Assembly: GCA_040003205.1 (NCBI GenBank)
Contig: JBDUDA010000223.1
Coordinates: forward strand, 1 to 5,155
DNA length: 5,155 bases
From: JALYIM01 sp040003205
GTDB taxonomy: Bacteria > Acidobacteriota > Terriglobia > Terriglobales > Acidobacteriaceae
Reading direction: 5' to 3'
The notes beneath the pieces were generated by a model, which was given only the letters and a program-made list of their open reading frames with translations, ran no database searches and had not been told where the DNA came from. The stretch's first letter is position 1. Each line of letters opens with the position of its first letter. The position numbers and the translations under genes are program-made. Shown in pieces: positions 1 through 5,155 of this stretch.

Positions 1-438
1 AGAGAGCAGCTTCTCTGCCGAGACCTCCGGCGGTGTCCGCTCCAGCTTGTCGATGATACCGTACACCGCCCCCATGGAATCGACGGGGACGGCCAGGCTC
101 GCGAGAACGCTCTGCAGGATCCGCCGGTCCGACACGCGGACGACGACGTCCGAAAACTTTCCCTGGCCAAATCCTGCGCCGCTGATTTGAACGGTATAAG
201 TTCCAACCGGTAGCAATGGGGCGGTGAAGGAACCGCTGTCGTCAGTTTTGGTGTCGCGCGTAACGACGCCAGTGTCCTGATTGATGATGCGGATTTCGGC
301 GTTGGGCACAAAGGCACCGCTGGGGTCCTGTACCGTTCCCGTGAGCGCACCCGTAGCGCCGCCCTGGGCAAAAGACTGAATGGTCGTTAGAAATCCGACG
401 AACGAGATTAGCAAAGCATTTTTAATGAGCCTGGACAT
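1..438 (-). CDS. Secreted protein with carboxypeptidase-regulatory-like domain, probable TonB-dependent receptor N-terminus (partial)
   Basis: Reading leftwards from the ATG at 436-438, the frame stays open for 146 codons to the window edge, so the C-terminus is missing. Residues 1-24 form a signal peptide: a basic start (Arg3, Lys6), a hydrophobic core at about 7-20, and a likely cleavage after Ser-Phe-Ala at 22-24. Residues 30-102 match a CarboxypepD_reg-like beta-sandwich: GTVQDPSGAFVPNAEI at 34-49, a DDSGSFTAPLLPVGTYTV stretch at 66-83, then GAGF. In Acidobacteriota such domains commonly head very large TonB-dependent receptor-like outer-membrane proteins. Residues 103-146 (IIDKLERTPPEVSAEKLLS) are compatible with the start of a plug region but lack a recognisable TonB box or plug motif, so the receptor assignment is inference. 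The start is supported by a strong Shine-Dalgarno sequence. It could instead be another exported protein sharing this domain. Confidence 0.8.
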   Translation of the reverse strand, partial: MSRLIKNALLISFVGFLTTIQSFAQGGATGALTGTVQDPSGAFVPNAEIRIINQDTGVVTRDTKTDDSGSFTAPLLPVGTYTVQISGAGFGQGKFSDVVVRVSDRRILQSVLASLAVPVDSMGAVYGIIDKLERTPPEVSAEKLLS

Positions 439-648
439 AAACCCCTCCCACACCGTGAATCGCTTCTCGAATAAATTTCCAAATCTCTCTCGCCCCCGGA
501 ATTAGAGCTCAAAACTGTTCGGGACGCGGAAAAAACACTTTTCCCTTTGCGAGTAGGTCGAGAATTTGGAAGGTTGCGCGAAGCTTACTAAAAATGAAAC
601 AGGATCGCAAGAGTTGGAACTGGTTCAGGGTCAACGTGAATCGATTTA
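439..648. other. Non-coding spacer between the SDR gene and the secreted protein gene
   Basis: These 210 bases separate two minus-strand genes and carry no convincing ORF. Apart from the ribosome binding site at 443-449, the only structure I see is a weak AT-rich hairpin (GGAAAA at 528-533, TTTTCC at 539-544, five-base loop). It has no T-run after the stem on either strand, so I do not call it a terminator. The long gap suggests the secreted protein gene has its own promoter, but no good -35/-10 pair is evident. Confidence 0.6.
443..449 (-). promoter_or_regulatory. Ribosome binding site of the secreted protein gene
   Basis: On the minus strand GGGAGGG lies about five bases before the ATG at 438. 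It fixes this start and makes the signal peptide the true N-terminus. Confidence 0.75.
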
Positions 649-1437
649 TTAGAGTCCTTTGTAGCTGCCGCCATCCACCAGAACAGTTTGCCCGGTGATA
701 AACGAAGCGCGCTCGGACGCCAACCAGACGATCGTATCCGCCAACTCTCGCGGTTCGCCCACGCGTTTCAATGGAGCATCCGCCGCCCAGCCTTCGAAAA
801 TATCTTTCTCAGTTTTTCCGGTCGCAGCCGAGCGCGCTTTCGCCAGCTCTTTCAAACGGTCGGTCGCTGTGTAGCCTGGTCCTACGTTATTTACCAGAAT
901 GCCATCTTTGCCGAATTCGTTGGCAAGGCTTTTAACCAGCCCCACTACCGCCGCCCGCACTGCGTTGGAGAGAACGAGATCCGGAACTGGCTGCTTGGTG
1001 GTAATGGACGTGATAGTGATAATTCTCCCCCAGCGCTTCTTCTGCATATGAGGGATGACCTCACGCGCGAAGTAGACGGTGCTGAGAAAATTAAGTTCCA
1101 CGGCCTTCTGCCACTCTTCCAGCGTAACCGACAGAAATCCCTTCGCCGGAGGGCCGCCAGCATTGGTCACGCAAATGTCCACTCCACCAAATCTTGAAAC
1201 TACCGATTCCACGAACTTATGGACGGCGGCGGAATCGGTCACATCCACGGGCTCGGCGTAAACCTCGACCGAATACTGAGCTTTGATTCTGTCTGCGACG
1301 GAGTTCAATGTTTTGGCATTGCGCGCGCAGATAGCTACCCTGCACCCCTCGGCAGCGAAAGCCTGGGCGGTAGCCATGCCCAGTCCCTGACTGGCCGCAG
1401 CAACAATTGCGACTCGATTTTTTAATCCTGTTTCCAT
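649..1437 (-). CDS. SDR-family oxidoreductase with non-canonical active site (beta-ketoacyl-ACP reductase-like)
   Basis: This 262-residue protein has the usual length of a classical short-chain dehydrogenase/reductase and is probably cytosolic. The Rossmann fold is clear: the Gly-rich loop AAASQGLG at 13-20 (normally TGxxxGxG, so its first Gly is replaced), Asp65 in PVDVTD, TNAGG at 91-95 (normally NNAG), and Asn116. Ser144 (TITS) is in the place of the catalytic serine. The YxxSK signature reads LVLSN at 154-158, so the catalytic Tyr and Lys are replaced by Leu and Asn. NNVGPGYTAT at 183-192 and the C-terminal ITGQTVLVDGG at 247-257 are well conserved. As I recall, CDD describes a bacterial BKR-like SDR subgroup with exactly this imperfect NAD motif and tetrad, and this protein fits it. 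The substrate is unknown, and annotation as FabG would be misleading. No clear Shine-Dalgarno precedes the ATG. Confidence 0.93.
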   Translation of the reverse strand: METGLKNRVAIVAAASQGLGMATAQAFAAEGCRVAICARNAKTLNSVADRIKAQYSVEVYAEPVDVTDSAAVHKFVESVVSRFGGVDICVTNAGGPPAKGFLSVTLEEWQKAVELNFLSTVYFAREVIPHMQKKRWGRIITITSITTKQPVPDLVLSNAVRAAVVGLVKSLANEFGKDGILVNNVGPGYTATDRLKELAKARSAATGKTEKDIFEGWAADAPLKRVGEPRELADTIVWLASERASFITGQTVLVDGGSYKGL

Positions 1438-1446
1438 AAGCGAGAA

Positions 1447-1452
1447 ATTATA
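1447..1452 (-). promoter_or_regulatory. Candidate -10 box of the SDR gene
   Basis: The minus strand reads a perfect TATAAT here, ending only nine bases before the SDR start codon. The -35 region (around 1469-1476) is poor. If this is the real -10, transcription would begin within about three bases of the ATG, giving a leaderless or near-leaderless mRNA. That fits the absence of a Shine-Dalgarno sequence. Confidence 0.4.
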
Positions 1453-1508
1453 AACGCGGGAGGGAAATTCGAAGCGCCTGGGAATTCTTTATTTGGGGAC
1501 GGTACGCT

Positions 1509-1540
1509 TATTATCAAAATGTTATCTTTAATAAAATTTG
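1509..1540 (+). promoter_or_regulatory. AT-rich probable promoter region of the aminotransferase-permease operon
   Basis: This very AT-rich stretch lies just upstream of the aminotransferase gene and is divergent from the SDR promoter. The best hexamers are TTATCA (1511-1516) and TAAAAT (1532-1537), with a short 15-base spacer; TTTAAT at 1527-1532 is another -10-like site. The exact start of transcription cannot be fixed from sequence. Confidence 0.35.
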
Positions 1541-1559
1541 TATTTCGAAGCGAGGCTCC

Positions 1560-2507
1560 GTGGCTACAGCACCGCGATATATCTGGATTGATGACAAACT
1601 GCAGGATTCCGCGAAAGGCACCGTACCCTTCCTAAATGCCGGGCTGCACTATGGCATCAGCGTGTTCGAGGGAATCCGCTGTTATGACACGGAACACGGC
1701 CCCGCCATTTTCCGGCTTGAGGAGCACGTGGACAGGCTGCTGGATTCCGCGCACATCATCGGCTTCCGCGACCTGCCATTCACCCGCGATCAGTTAATTC
1801 ACGCCATTCAGCAGACGGTTGCAGCGAACGGGTTTCCCGCTTGCTACATCCGTCCATTGATTTTTTTGGATGGCGGAATGAGTATGGTCATTGATGCGGG
1901 GACGCCGCGTCTCGTGGTCGCCGTCTGGGAATGGACAACTTTTTTCAATCCAGAAGCAAAAGAAAAGGGAGTTCGAGCGAACGTTTCTTCGCTAACGAGG
2001 CTGCATCCTAATGTGTCCATGACGAAGGCGAAGATTTCTGGAAATTATGTTGGCTCGGTGATGGCCAAAACTGATTCAGTGCGCCAGGGTTTCGATGAAG
2101 CGATTATGCTCGATCCCTCGGGCTACGTCGCTGAATGCACCGGAGAAAATCTTTTCGTGGTCCGCAATGGCGTTATTTTTACGGTTCCGAAGAGCTCGAT
2201 TCTGGAAGGCATTACGCGCGACAGCCTCATCACACTTGCAGGCGAGCTCGGATACAAAGTTACCGAAGAACCAATTTCCCGCGACCAGCTCTACATCGCC
2301 GACGAAGTATTTGTTTGTGGGACCGCAGCGGAAGTGATTTCTATTCGTGAGATTGACTTTCGAAAAATTGGGGACGGGAAAGCCGGTCCGGTAGCACGCG
2401 CTTTGCAGAACGTGTTTGACAAAGTAACCAAGGGCACCCATTCGGGCTCGGAAAAATGGCTGTCTCTCGTGCCGGTTTTCGCAGCCACGCGAGGCGTCAC
2501 GGTTTAG
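1560..2507 (+). CDS. ilvE: Branched-chain amino acid aminotransferase
   Basis: A 315-residue, fold-type IV PLP-dependent enzyme that interconverts Leu, Ile and Val with their 2-oxo acids using glutamate/2-oxoglutarate; this is the last step of branched-chain amino acid synthesis, in the cytosol. Visible landmarks are YGISVFEGIR at 31-40, YIRPL at 96-100, the catalytic PLP-binding Lys158 in TKAKISGNY, Glu192 in AECTGENLF, LEGITRDS at 215-222 and the cofactor phosphate loop CGTAAEV at 253-259. These match the E. coli IlvE type rather than D-amino acid transaminase or aminodeoxychorismate lyase. The length is normal, with about ten extra residues after the usual C-terminal Trp-containing end. 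The start is GTG, preceded by GAGG at 1552-1555 with a short four-base gap; no better in-frame start is seen upstream. It is probably co-transcribed with the amino acid permease 45 bases downstream. Confidence 0.96.
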   Translation: MATAPRYIWIDDKLQDSAKGTVPFLNAGLHYGISVFEGIRCYDTEHGPAIFRLEEHVDRLLDSAHIIGFRDLPFTRDQLIHAIQQTVAANGFPACYIRPLIFLDGGMSMVIDAGTPRLVVAVWEWTTFFNPEAKEKGVRANVSSLTRLHPNVSMTKAKISGNYVGSVMAKTDSVRQGFDEAIMLDPSGYVAECTGENLFVVRNGVIFTVPKSSILEGITRDSLITLAGELGYKVTEEPISRDQLYIADEVFVCGTAAEVISIREIDFRKIGDGKAGPVARALQNVFDKVTKGTHSGSEKWLSLVPVFAATRGVTV

Positions 2508-2552
2508 CGCAAGCGAAAATATCTGCACAAAGAAAAACAGTCCCACCTAACC

Positions 2553-3938
2553 ATGTCGAATGCGCTTCCGCGACCGGTTGAGTCAGTTGCGCAAGCCAGA
2601 TTGCTTCGTACGCTTCGCTTGCGAGACTTGGTACTGCTGATAATTGGCGCAATCATTGGCTCGGGAATTTTTCTCGTGCCTGGCGCCATCTTGCGGCAGG
2701 TAGACAACTCAGTGGCCCTGGCAGCAGGAATCTGGGTCGCCGGAGGCGTACTTTCCTGGCTGGGCGCAATGACCTACGCTGAGCTGGCTGCCGCTAAACC
2801 AGAATCCGGCGGTCTGTACGTTTACATCCGCGATTGCTTTGGCACTCTGCCCGCATTTCTTTACGGCTGGTCTATTTTCGTGGCCATTTCGAGCGGCACA
2901 GTCGCTTCGCTCTCCGTGGCTTTCAGCAATTATCTGGCGACGGTAGTTCCATTGACGTTTTGGCAAGCCAGGGTCGTATCGGTATCTGTAATTGTGATCG
3001 TCACCGTGGTCAACGTCCTGGGCACGCGCTCCGGGGCGGGCCTACAGAATTGGACTACCGGGATAAAACTTGCGATGACGGTGGGGATATGTGTGGTCCT
3101 GCTGTTCCTCGGAAGACAGTACTCAGCGATTCCTACCGCTCTGTGGCCAGTCAGCGTGAACGCATCTATCGCTTCGAAATTTGGATTGGCCATGGTTCCG
3201 GTGTTGTGGGCTTACGAAGGGTGGCAGTTTGCCACATACACTGCTGGAGAAACTCTGGAGCCTCAGAAAAATTTTCCCCGGGCGCTTTTCTCCAGCGTGC
3301 TGTTGATGTCCGCGCTTTACATACTGGCAAACCTCGGCTACCTGGCTGCTTTGGGGCCGGAAAAAGCAGGTAGGTCTGAGACTATTGCAGCATCTGCATT
3401 CGCCATGGTTTTGGGGCCATCGGCCGCCAAACTGATTTCTTTAACTATTCTCATCTCGGTTTTTAGCGCGATGAACAGCGTCTTGCTGACGGCTCCCCGG
3501 GTGCTATATGCAATGGCATCGGACGGACTTTTTTTTCGACGGTTGTCAGAAGTTCATCCCCGGTTCCATACGCCCGCATATGCTATCGCGGCTCTGGGAT
3601 TGTGGTCGGCCGTGCTCTCTTGCATGGGAGGATTTCAGCAGCTTATTAAATACACAATGTTTGTTGCGTGGATCTTCTATGGATTGGGAGCAGCCAGCAT
3701 TTTTATATACCGCCGCAAATTCGCAGACCTAGAGAGGTTTTACGTTGTGCCCGGATACCCTTTGACTCCCATGATCTTTGTCTTAGCGGCGGCTGCGCTG
3801 GTACTTAACGTGATGTTTTCCACGCCGAGGGACGCGGCCATCGGCTTGGGGATGGTCGCTGCCGGCGCGCCTGTTTACCTTTTATGTCGCTCAAAGAAAC
3901 GCGGCACTGGCGCGGAAAGACCTGGTTCAGGAGCGTAG
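2553..3938 (+). CDS. APC-superfamily amino acid permease (LAT/SteT-like)
   Basis: A 461-residue inner-membrane protein with about 12 hydrophobic helices, roughly at 25-47, 53-75, 98-120, 140-157, 168-187, 206-228, 246-268, 293-316, 342-360, 364-386, 403-423 and 428-446. Helix 1 carries the substrate-binding break GAIIGSGIF at 32-40 (family motif G-S/A-G-I-F). The AELAAAKPESGGLYVY segment at 76-91 after helix 2 and WAYEGWQFATYTAGE at 219-233 in helix 6 are typical of the L-type/SteT branch of the family. That branch moves neutral amino acids by exchange or proton-coupled uptake. The basic C-terminal tail (RSKKR) is probably cytoplasmic. Substrate cannot be read from sequence; linkage to the aminotransferase gene suggests a branched-chain or other neutral amino acid, as inference. 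No clear Shine-Dalgarno sits before the ATG, so translation may depend on coupling or re-initiation after the upstream gene. Confidence 0.93.
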   Translation: MSNALPRPVESVAQARLLRTLRLRDLVLLIIGAIIGSGIFLVPGAILRQVDNSVALAAGIWVAGGVLSWLGAMTYAELAAAKPESGGLYVYIRDCFGTLPAFLYGWSIFVAISSGTVASLSVAFSNYLATVVPLTFWQARVVSVSVIVIVTVVNVLGTRSGAGLQNWTTGIKLAMTVGICVVLLFLGRQYSAIPTALWPVSVNASIASKFGLAMVPVLWAYEGWQFATYTAGETLEPQKNFPRALFSSVLLMSALYILANLGYLAALGPEKAGRSETIAASAFAMVLGPSAAKLISLTILISVFSAMNSVLLTAPRVLYAMASDGLFFRRLSEVHPRFHTPAYAIAALGLWSAVLSCMGGFQQLIKYTMFVAWIFYGLGAASIFIYRRKFADLERFYVVPGYPLTPMIFVLAAAALVLNVMFSTPRDAAIGLGMVAAGAPVYLLCRSKKRGTGAERPGSGA

Positions 3939-3968
3939 GACGGCGCTGTGCCCCAAGCAAGTTCGTCA

Positions 3969-4373
3969 TCAGGTTGATTTACTTTTAAATTCTTCATCAA
4001 TTTCCACTTGATATCCCGCCACTACCCTATTGGTCGCATTAGCCATTCCCACCACAGCCATTAGTTCTTTAAACATTTCGTCAGTCATACCTTTTTTCCT
4101 GGCAGAGGCAGTGTGTGAGGCAATGCAATATCCGCACTGATTGCTGACGCTGATGGCCACATAAATCAATTCTTTCGTGAGGGGATCAAGGGAACCCGGA
4201 CCCATGATCTGCTTCATGGCTTCCCAGGTACGCTTCAGCATCTCAGGATCCTGTGCGATGGCCTTCCAAAAATTATTGATCCAGTCGGTCTTGCGCGTCA
4301 GCATAATATCGTCATAAACAGCGCGCACTTCAGGGGTGGCGTCTTTATATTCGATTAATCCAAGTGTGGACAT
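3969..4373 (-). CDS. AhpD/carboxymuconolactone decarboxylase-like small redox protein
   Basis: A 134-residue, all-helical cytosolic protein of the CMD/AhpD-like fold. The core motif is complete: Glu68, Cys80, Cys83 and His87, with spacings 12, 3 and 4. These equal the catalytic Glu118-Cys130-Cys133-His137 proton-relay set of M. tuberculosis AhpD as I recall it. The Cys80-Gly-Tyr-Cys83 pair makes thiol-disulfide (peroxidase or reductase-like) chemistry more likely than true carboxymuconolactone decarboxylation. It has the single-domain length typical of the many stand-alone CMD proteins; no peroxiredoxin (ahpC) gene is in the window, so its partner is unknown. The start is set by AGGAG at 4379-4383, five bases upstream. 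It is convergent with the permease gene, whose stop lies 30 bases away, and no terminator is visible between them. Confidence 0.9.
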   Translation of the reverse strand: MSTLGLIEYKDATPEVRAVYDDIMLTRKTDWINNFWKAIAQDPEMLKRTWEAMKQIMGPGSLDPLTKELIYVAISVSNQCGYCIASHTASARKKGMTDEMFKELMAVVGMANATNRVVAGYQVEIDEEFKSKST

Positions 4374-4403
4374 GAATGCTCCTGTGAAAGCGTCTAAGAA
4401 ACG

Positions 4404-4432
4404 ATTTTAAATGAATAATTTGTCTATCAGAA
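4404..4432 (-). promoter_or_regulatory. Candidate promoter of the AhpD-like gene
   Basis: On the minus strand TTCTGA (4427-4432) and TAAAAT (4404-4409) are separated by 17 bases. The -10 is good (5 of 6) and the -35 weak (3 of 6). Transcription would start near 4397, leaving a leader of about 24 bases that contains the AGGAG ribosome binding site. Confidence 0.35.
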
Positions 4433-4554
4433 GACCGGGACGAGTCATGACACCTGCCGACTAGACACAATGTCACGACAGCGGATCAGGTCTCTCGAAT
4501 GTGTGGGTTGTCGCACCGACGAAATAGCAAACCCCGTGCAAACATAATCCATCG

Positions 4555-4585
4555 ACTTAGATAAAACTTAGCGACTCGACTTAGC
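4555..4585. repeat. Cluster of three ACTTAG direct repeats
   Basis: ACTTAG occurs at 4555-4560, 4566-4571 and 4579-4584, with start-to-start spacing of 11 and 13 bases, close to one helical turn. The first and third extend to CGACTTAG; the second and third extend to ACTTAGC. On the minus strand they read CTAAGT(CGA). Confidence 0.6.
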
Positions 4586-4642
4586 AAAATCGGCACGGTT
4601 TCCACCCGCCCCATTAGACGAAGCCGAGCGAAGACAATTCCG

Positions 4643-4660
4643 ACCGGCTAGCTTGCCGGT
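4643..4660. repeat. Perfect 6-bp hairpin, REP-like palindrome
   Basis: ACCGGC (4643-4648) and GCCGGT (4655-4660) form a six-base-pair GC-rich stem around a six-base loop. No T-run follows on either strand, so a classical intrinsic terminator is unlikely. Short GC-rich palindromes of this kind are often dispersed through intergenic DNA, but whether this one is repeated elsewhere cannot be seen here. Confidence 0.5.
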
Positions 4661-4736
4661 GTCCACAGTACCCAGAGACGGGCACGCCCCAGAAGTAGTC
4701 GTCGTGAATCCGACAGTAGCACCTTACAAGCTAGCC
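4646..4736. repeat. Long-range 10-bp inverted repeat
   Basis: GGCTAGCTTG at 4646-4655 is the exact reverse complement of 4727-4736, with 71 bases between. Just inside, GGTG (4658-4661) can pair with CACC (4720-4723), extending the stem after a small internal loop. A minor GGG/CCC hairpin (4680-4682 with 4687-4689) lies in the loop. The left arm overlaps the local hairpin at 4643-4660, so the two folds exclude each other. The element begins eight bases past the stop codon of the 79-residue gene. Confidence 0.55.
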
Positions 4737-4744
4737 ACCTCTCA

Positions 4745-4984
4745 CTAGGCCGCTCGCGCTTTAAAACGGCTCAAAGATTGGAAAGCATTCCTAATAGCGC
4801 AGCATTCCGCGTATCCATCTGAGCTATGACTCAAGACCTGCTGTCGCAGGAGCATTGCGGTCTCTGCCGCTTTCAAAAGCTTGGGCAACTTCCGTAGGTC
4901 TGCTTCCAGAGCTACGGCTTCAAATTCGATTTGCCAATCGGAATATTGTTTCCGGGCGAGAAGAGGAAAAACGTACGGTTCCAT
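4745..4984 (-). CDS. Small helical hypothetical protein (79 residues)
   Basis: I do not recognise a functional family. The 79-residue product has no signal peptide or membrane segment and is predicted by eye to be mostly helical: about 13-29, 31-54 and 58-75. The pattern SDWQ...EAVALEADLRKLPKLLKAAETAMLLR, then ...AECCAIRNAFQSLSRF, resembles short proteins I remember as frequent in Acidobacteriota genomes (Trp-Gln near the N-terminus, a Lys-Leu-Pro turn, an Ala-Glu-x-Ala helix, and a final Glu-x-x-Ala-Ile-x-x-Ala helix). That resemblance is from memory only. Reality as a gene is supported by AGGAG at 4992-4996, seven bases before the ATG, and by this residue pattern. Cys61-Cys62 are adjacent but isolated. 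A structured leader precedes it. Its role is unknown. Confidence 0.72.
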   Translation of the reverse strand: MEPYVFPLLARKQYSDWQIEFEAVALEADLRKLPKLLKAAETAMLLRQQVLSHSSDGYAECCAIRNAFQSLSRFKARAA

Positions 4985-4991
4985 AACGGTG

Positions 4992-4996
4992 CTCCT
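4992..4996 (-). promoter_or_regulatory. Ribosome binding site of the 79-residue gene
   Basis: AGGAG on the minus strand, seven bases before the ATG at 4984. It lies three bases below the base of the leader stem (5000-5057), so folding of the leader could affect access to it. Confidence 0.7.
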
Positions 4997-4999
4997 AAT

Positions 5000-5057
5000 T
5001 CCAAACTAAATCCTCGGGTCCAACCTGCCGCAGCGGCACCCGCCAAGCTAGTTTGGA
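5000..5057 (-). promoter_or_regulatory. Structured 5' leader of the 79-residue gene (candidate cis-regulatory RNA)
   Basis: TCCAAACTA (5000-5008) and TAGTTTGGA (5049-5057) form a perfect nine-base-pair closing stem. Inside, TGCCG (5026-5030) and CGGCA (5034-5038) make a tight GC-rich hairpin, and GGG (5016-5018) can pair with CCC (5039-5041) around it. The closing stem ends three bases before the AGGAG site. I recognise no known riboswitch class. The fold is predicted by eye. Confidence 0.45.
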
Positions 5058-5063
5058 CTTGCA

Positions 5064-5076
5064 TTTATACATAATA
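5064..5076 (-). promoter_or_regulatory. Candidate -10 region of the 79-residue gene
   Basis: The minus strand reads TATTAT (5071-5076) and TATAAA (5064-5069), each 5 of 6 to the -10 consensus. No well-spaced -35 is seen; TTGACC at 5099-5104 is 22 bases from the nearer box. Initiation from TATAAA would place the mRNA 5' end at about 5057, exactly where the leader stem begins. Confidence 0.3.
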
Positions 5077-5155
5077 CCCAAAGCGATTACTTCCAAATGG
5101 TCAATCTAGAACACTTTTCGAAAATAACTTTGACACTTGAAGTCATTAGTTCCTG

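Larger units (their letters stand above)
4374..4744. other. 371-base non-coding region with repeats
   Basis: No credible ORF, tRNA or transposase fragment is seen in either direction. The left end holds the promoter and ribosome binding site of the AhpD-like gene. The middle holds three ACTTAG copies (4555-4585). The right half holds a short perfect hairpin (4643-4660) and a 10-base long-range inverted repeat (4646-4655 with 4727-4736). It may be a site where dispersed intergenic repeats have accumulated, or it may encode a structured RNA read from the minus strand after the 79-residue gene. Confidence 0.55.

Noticed and set aside
528..544. Hairpin GGAAAA/TTTTCC as a terminator for the SDR gene
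   Set aside because: The stem is short and AT-rich, and the T-run is part of the stem rather than following it. It is unlikely to stop transcription.
688..1197. 169-codon open frame on the plus strand opposite the SDR gene
   Set aside because: Its translation is rich in Arg, His and Ser with no recognisable domain, and it lies wholly antisense to a strongly conserved SDR gene. It is a shadow frame, as are the other open frames overlapping the aminotransferase and permease genes.
3939..3968. Possible bidirectional terminator between the convergent permease and AhpD-like genes
   Set aside because: The 30-base gap contains no inverted repeat followed by a T-run in either direction.
4444..4451. 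Palindrome GTCATGAC and the nearby TGACA/TGTCA pair as an operator
   Set aside because: Eight-base palindromes are common by chance, the outer pair is short, and no regulator gene is linked.
4441..4744. Decayed transposase or insertion sequence in the non-coding stretch
   Set aside because: No frame shows transposase-like residues, and no paired terminal repeats with target duplications were found.
5130..5135. Perfect TTGACA -35 hexamer on the plus strand near the right edge
   Set aside because: With normal spacing the -10 would fall at or beyond the end of the window, so no promoter can be claimed.

Overview
The window looks like a piece of a moderate-GC Acidobacteriota chromosome (class Terriglobia-like). 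This is an inference from three things: a secreted protein that starts with the carboxypeptidase-regulatory-like domain so abundant in that phylum, the residue pattern of a 79-residue protein at the right end that resembles short helical proteins I recall from those genomes, and the mixed base composition. No rRNA, tRNA, CRISPR array, phage gene or transposase is visible.

Layout, left to right. 1-438 (minus) is the N-terminal part of an exported protein with a CarboxypepD_reg-like domain, probably a TonB-dependent receptor-type outer-membrane protein, running off the left edge. 439-648 is non-coding. 649-1437 (minus) encodes a short-chain dehydrogenase/reductase (SDR)-fold protein whose catalytic Tyr and Lys are replaced by Leu and Asn. 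1438-1559 is a divergent promoter region. 1560-2507 (plus) encodes a branched-chain amino acid aminotransferase (IlvE), followed 45 bases later by 2553-3938 (plus), a 12-helix APC-superfamily amino acid permease; the two form a likely operon for amino acid uptake and transamination. 3969-4373 (minus), convergent with the permease gene, encodes a small AhpD/carboxymuconolactone-decarboxylase-like protein with the complete Glu-Cys-Cys-His redox motif. 4374-4744 is a 371-base non-coding stretch with inverted and direct repeats. 4745-4984 (minus) is a 79-residue helical protein of unknown function with a good ribosome binding site, preceded by a leader that can fold into a stem closing just above that site. 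4985-5155 holds this leader and its probable promoter.

Most of the window is ordinary metabolism. No new multi-gene system can be supported. The parts worth a second look are non-coding: the structured leader (5000-5057), the inverted repeat with two competing folds (4643-4736), the triple ACTTAG cluster (4555-4585), and the apparently near-leaderless SDR promoter. Among the proteins, the SDR lacking its usual catalytic residues is the least conventional, although such a subgroup is already known.
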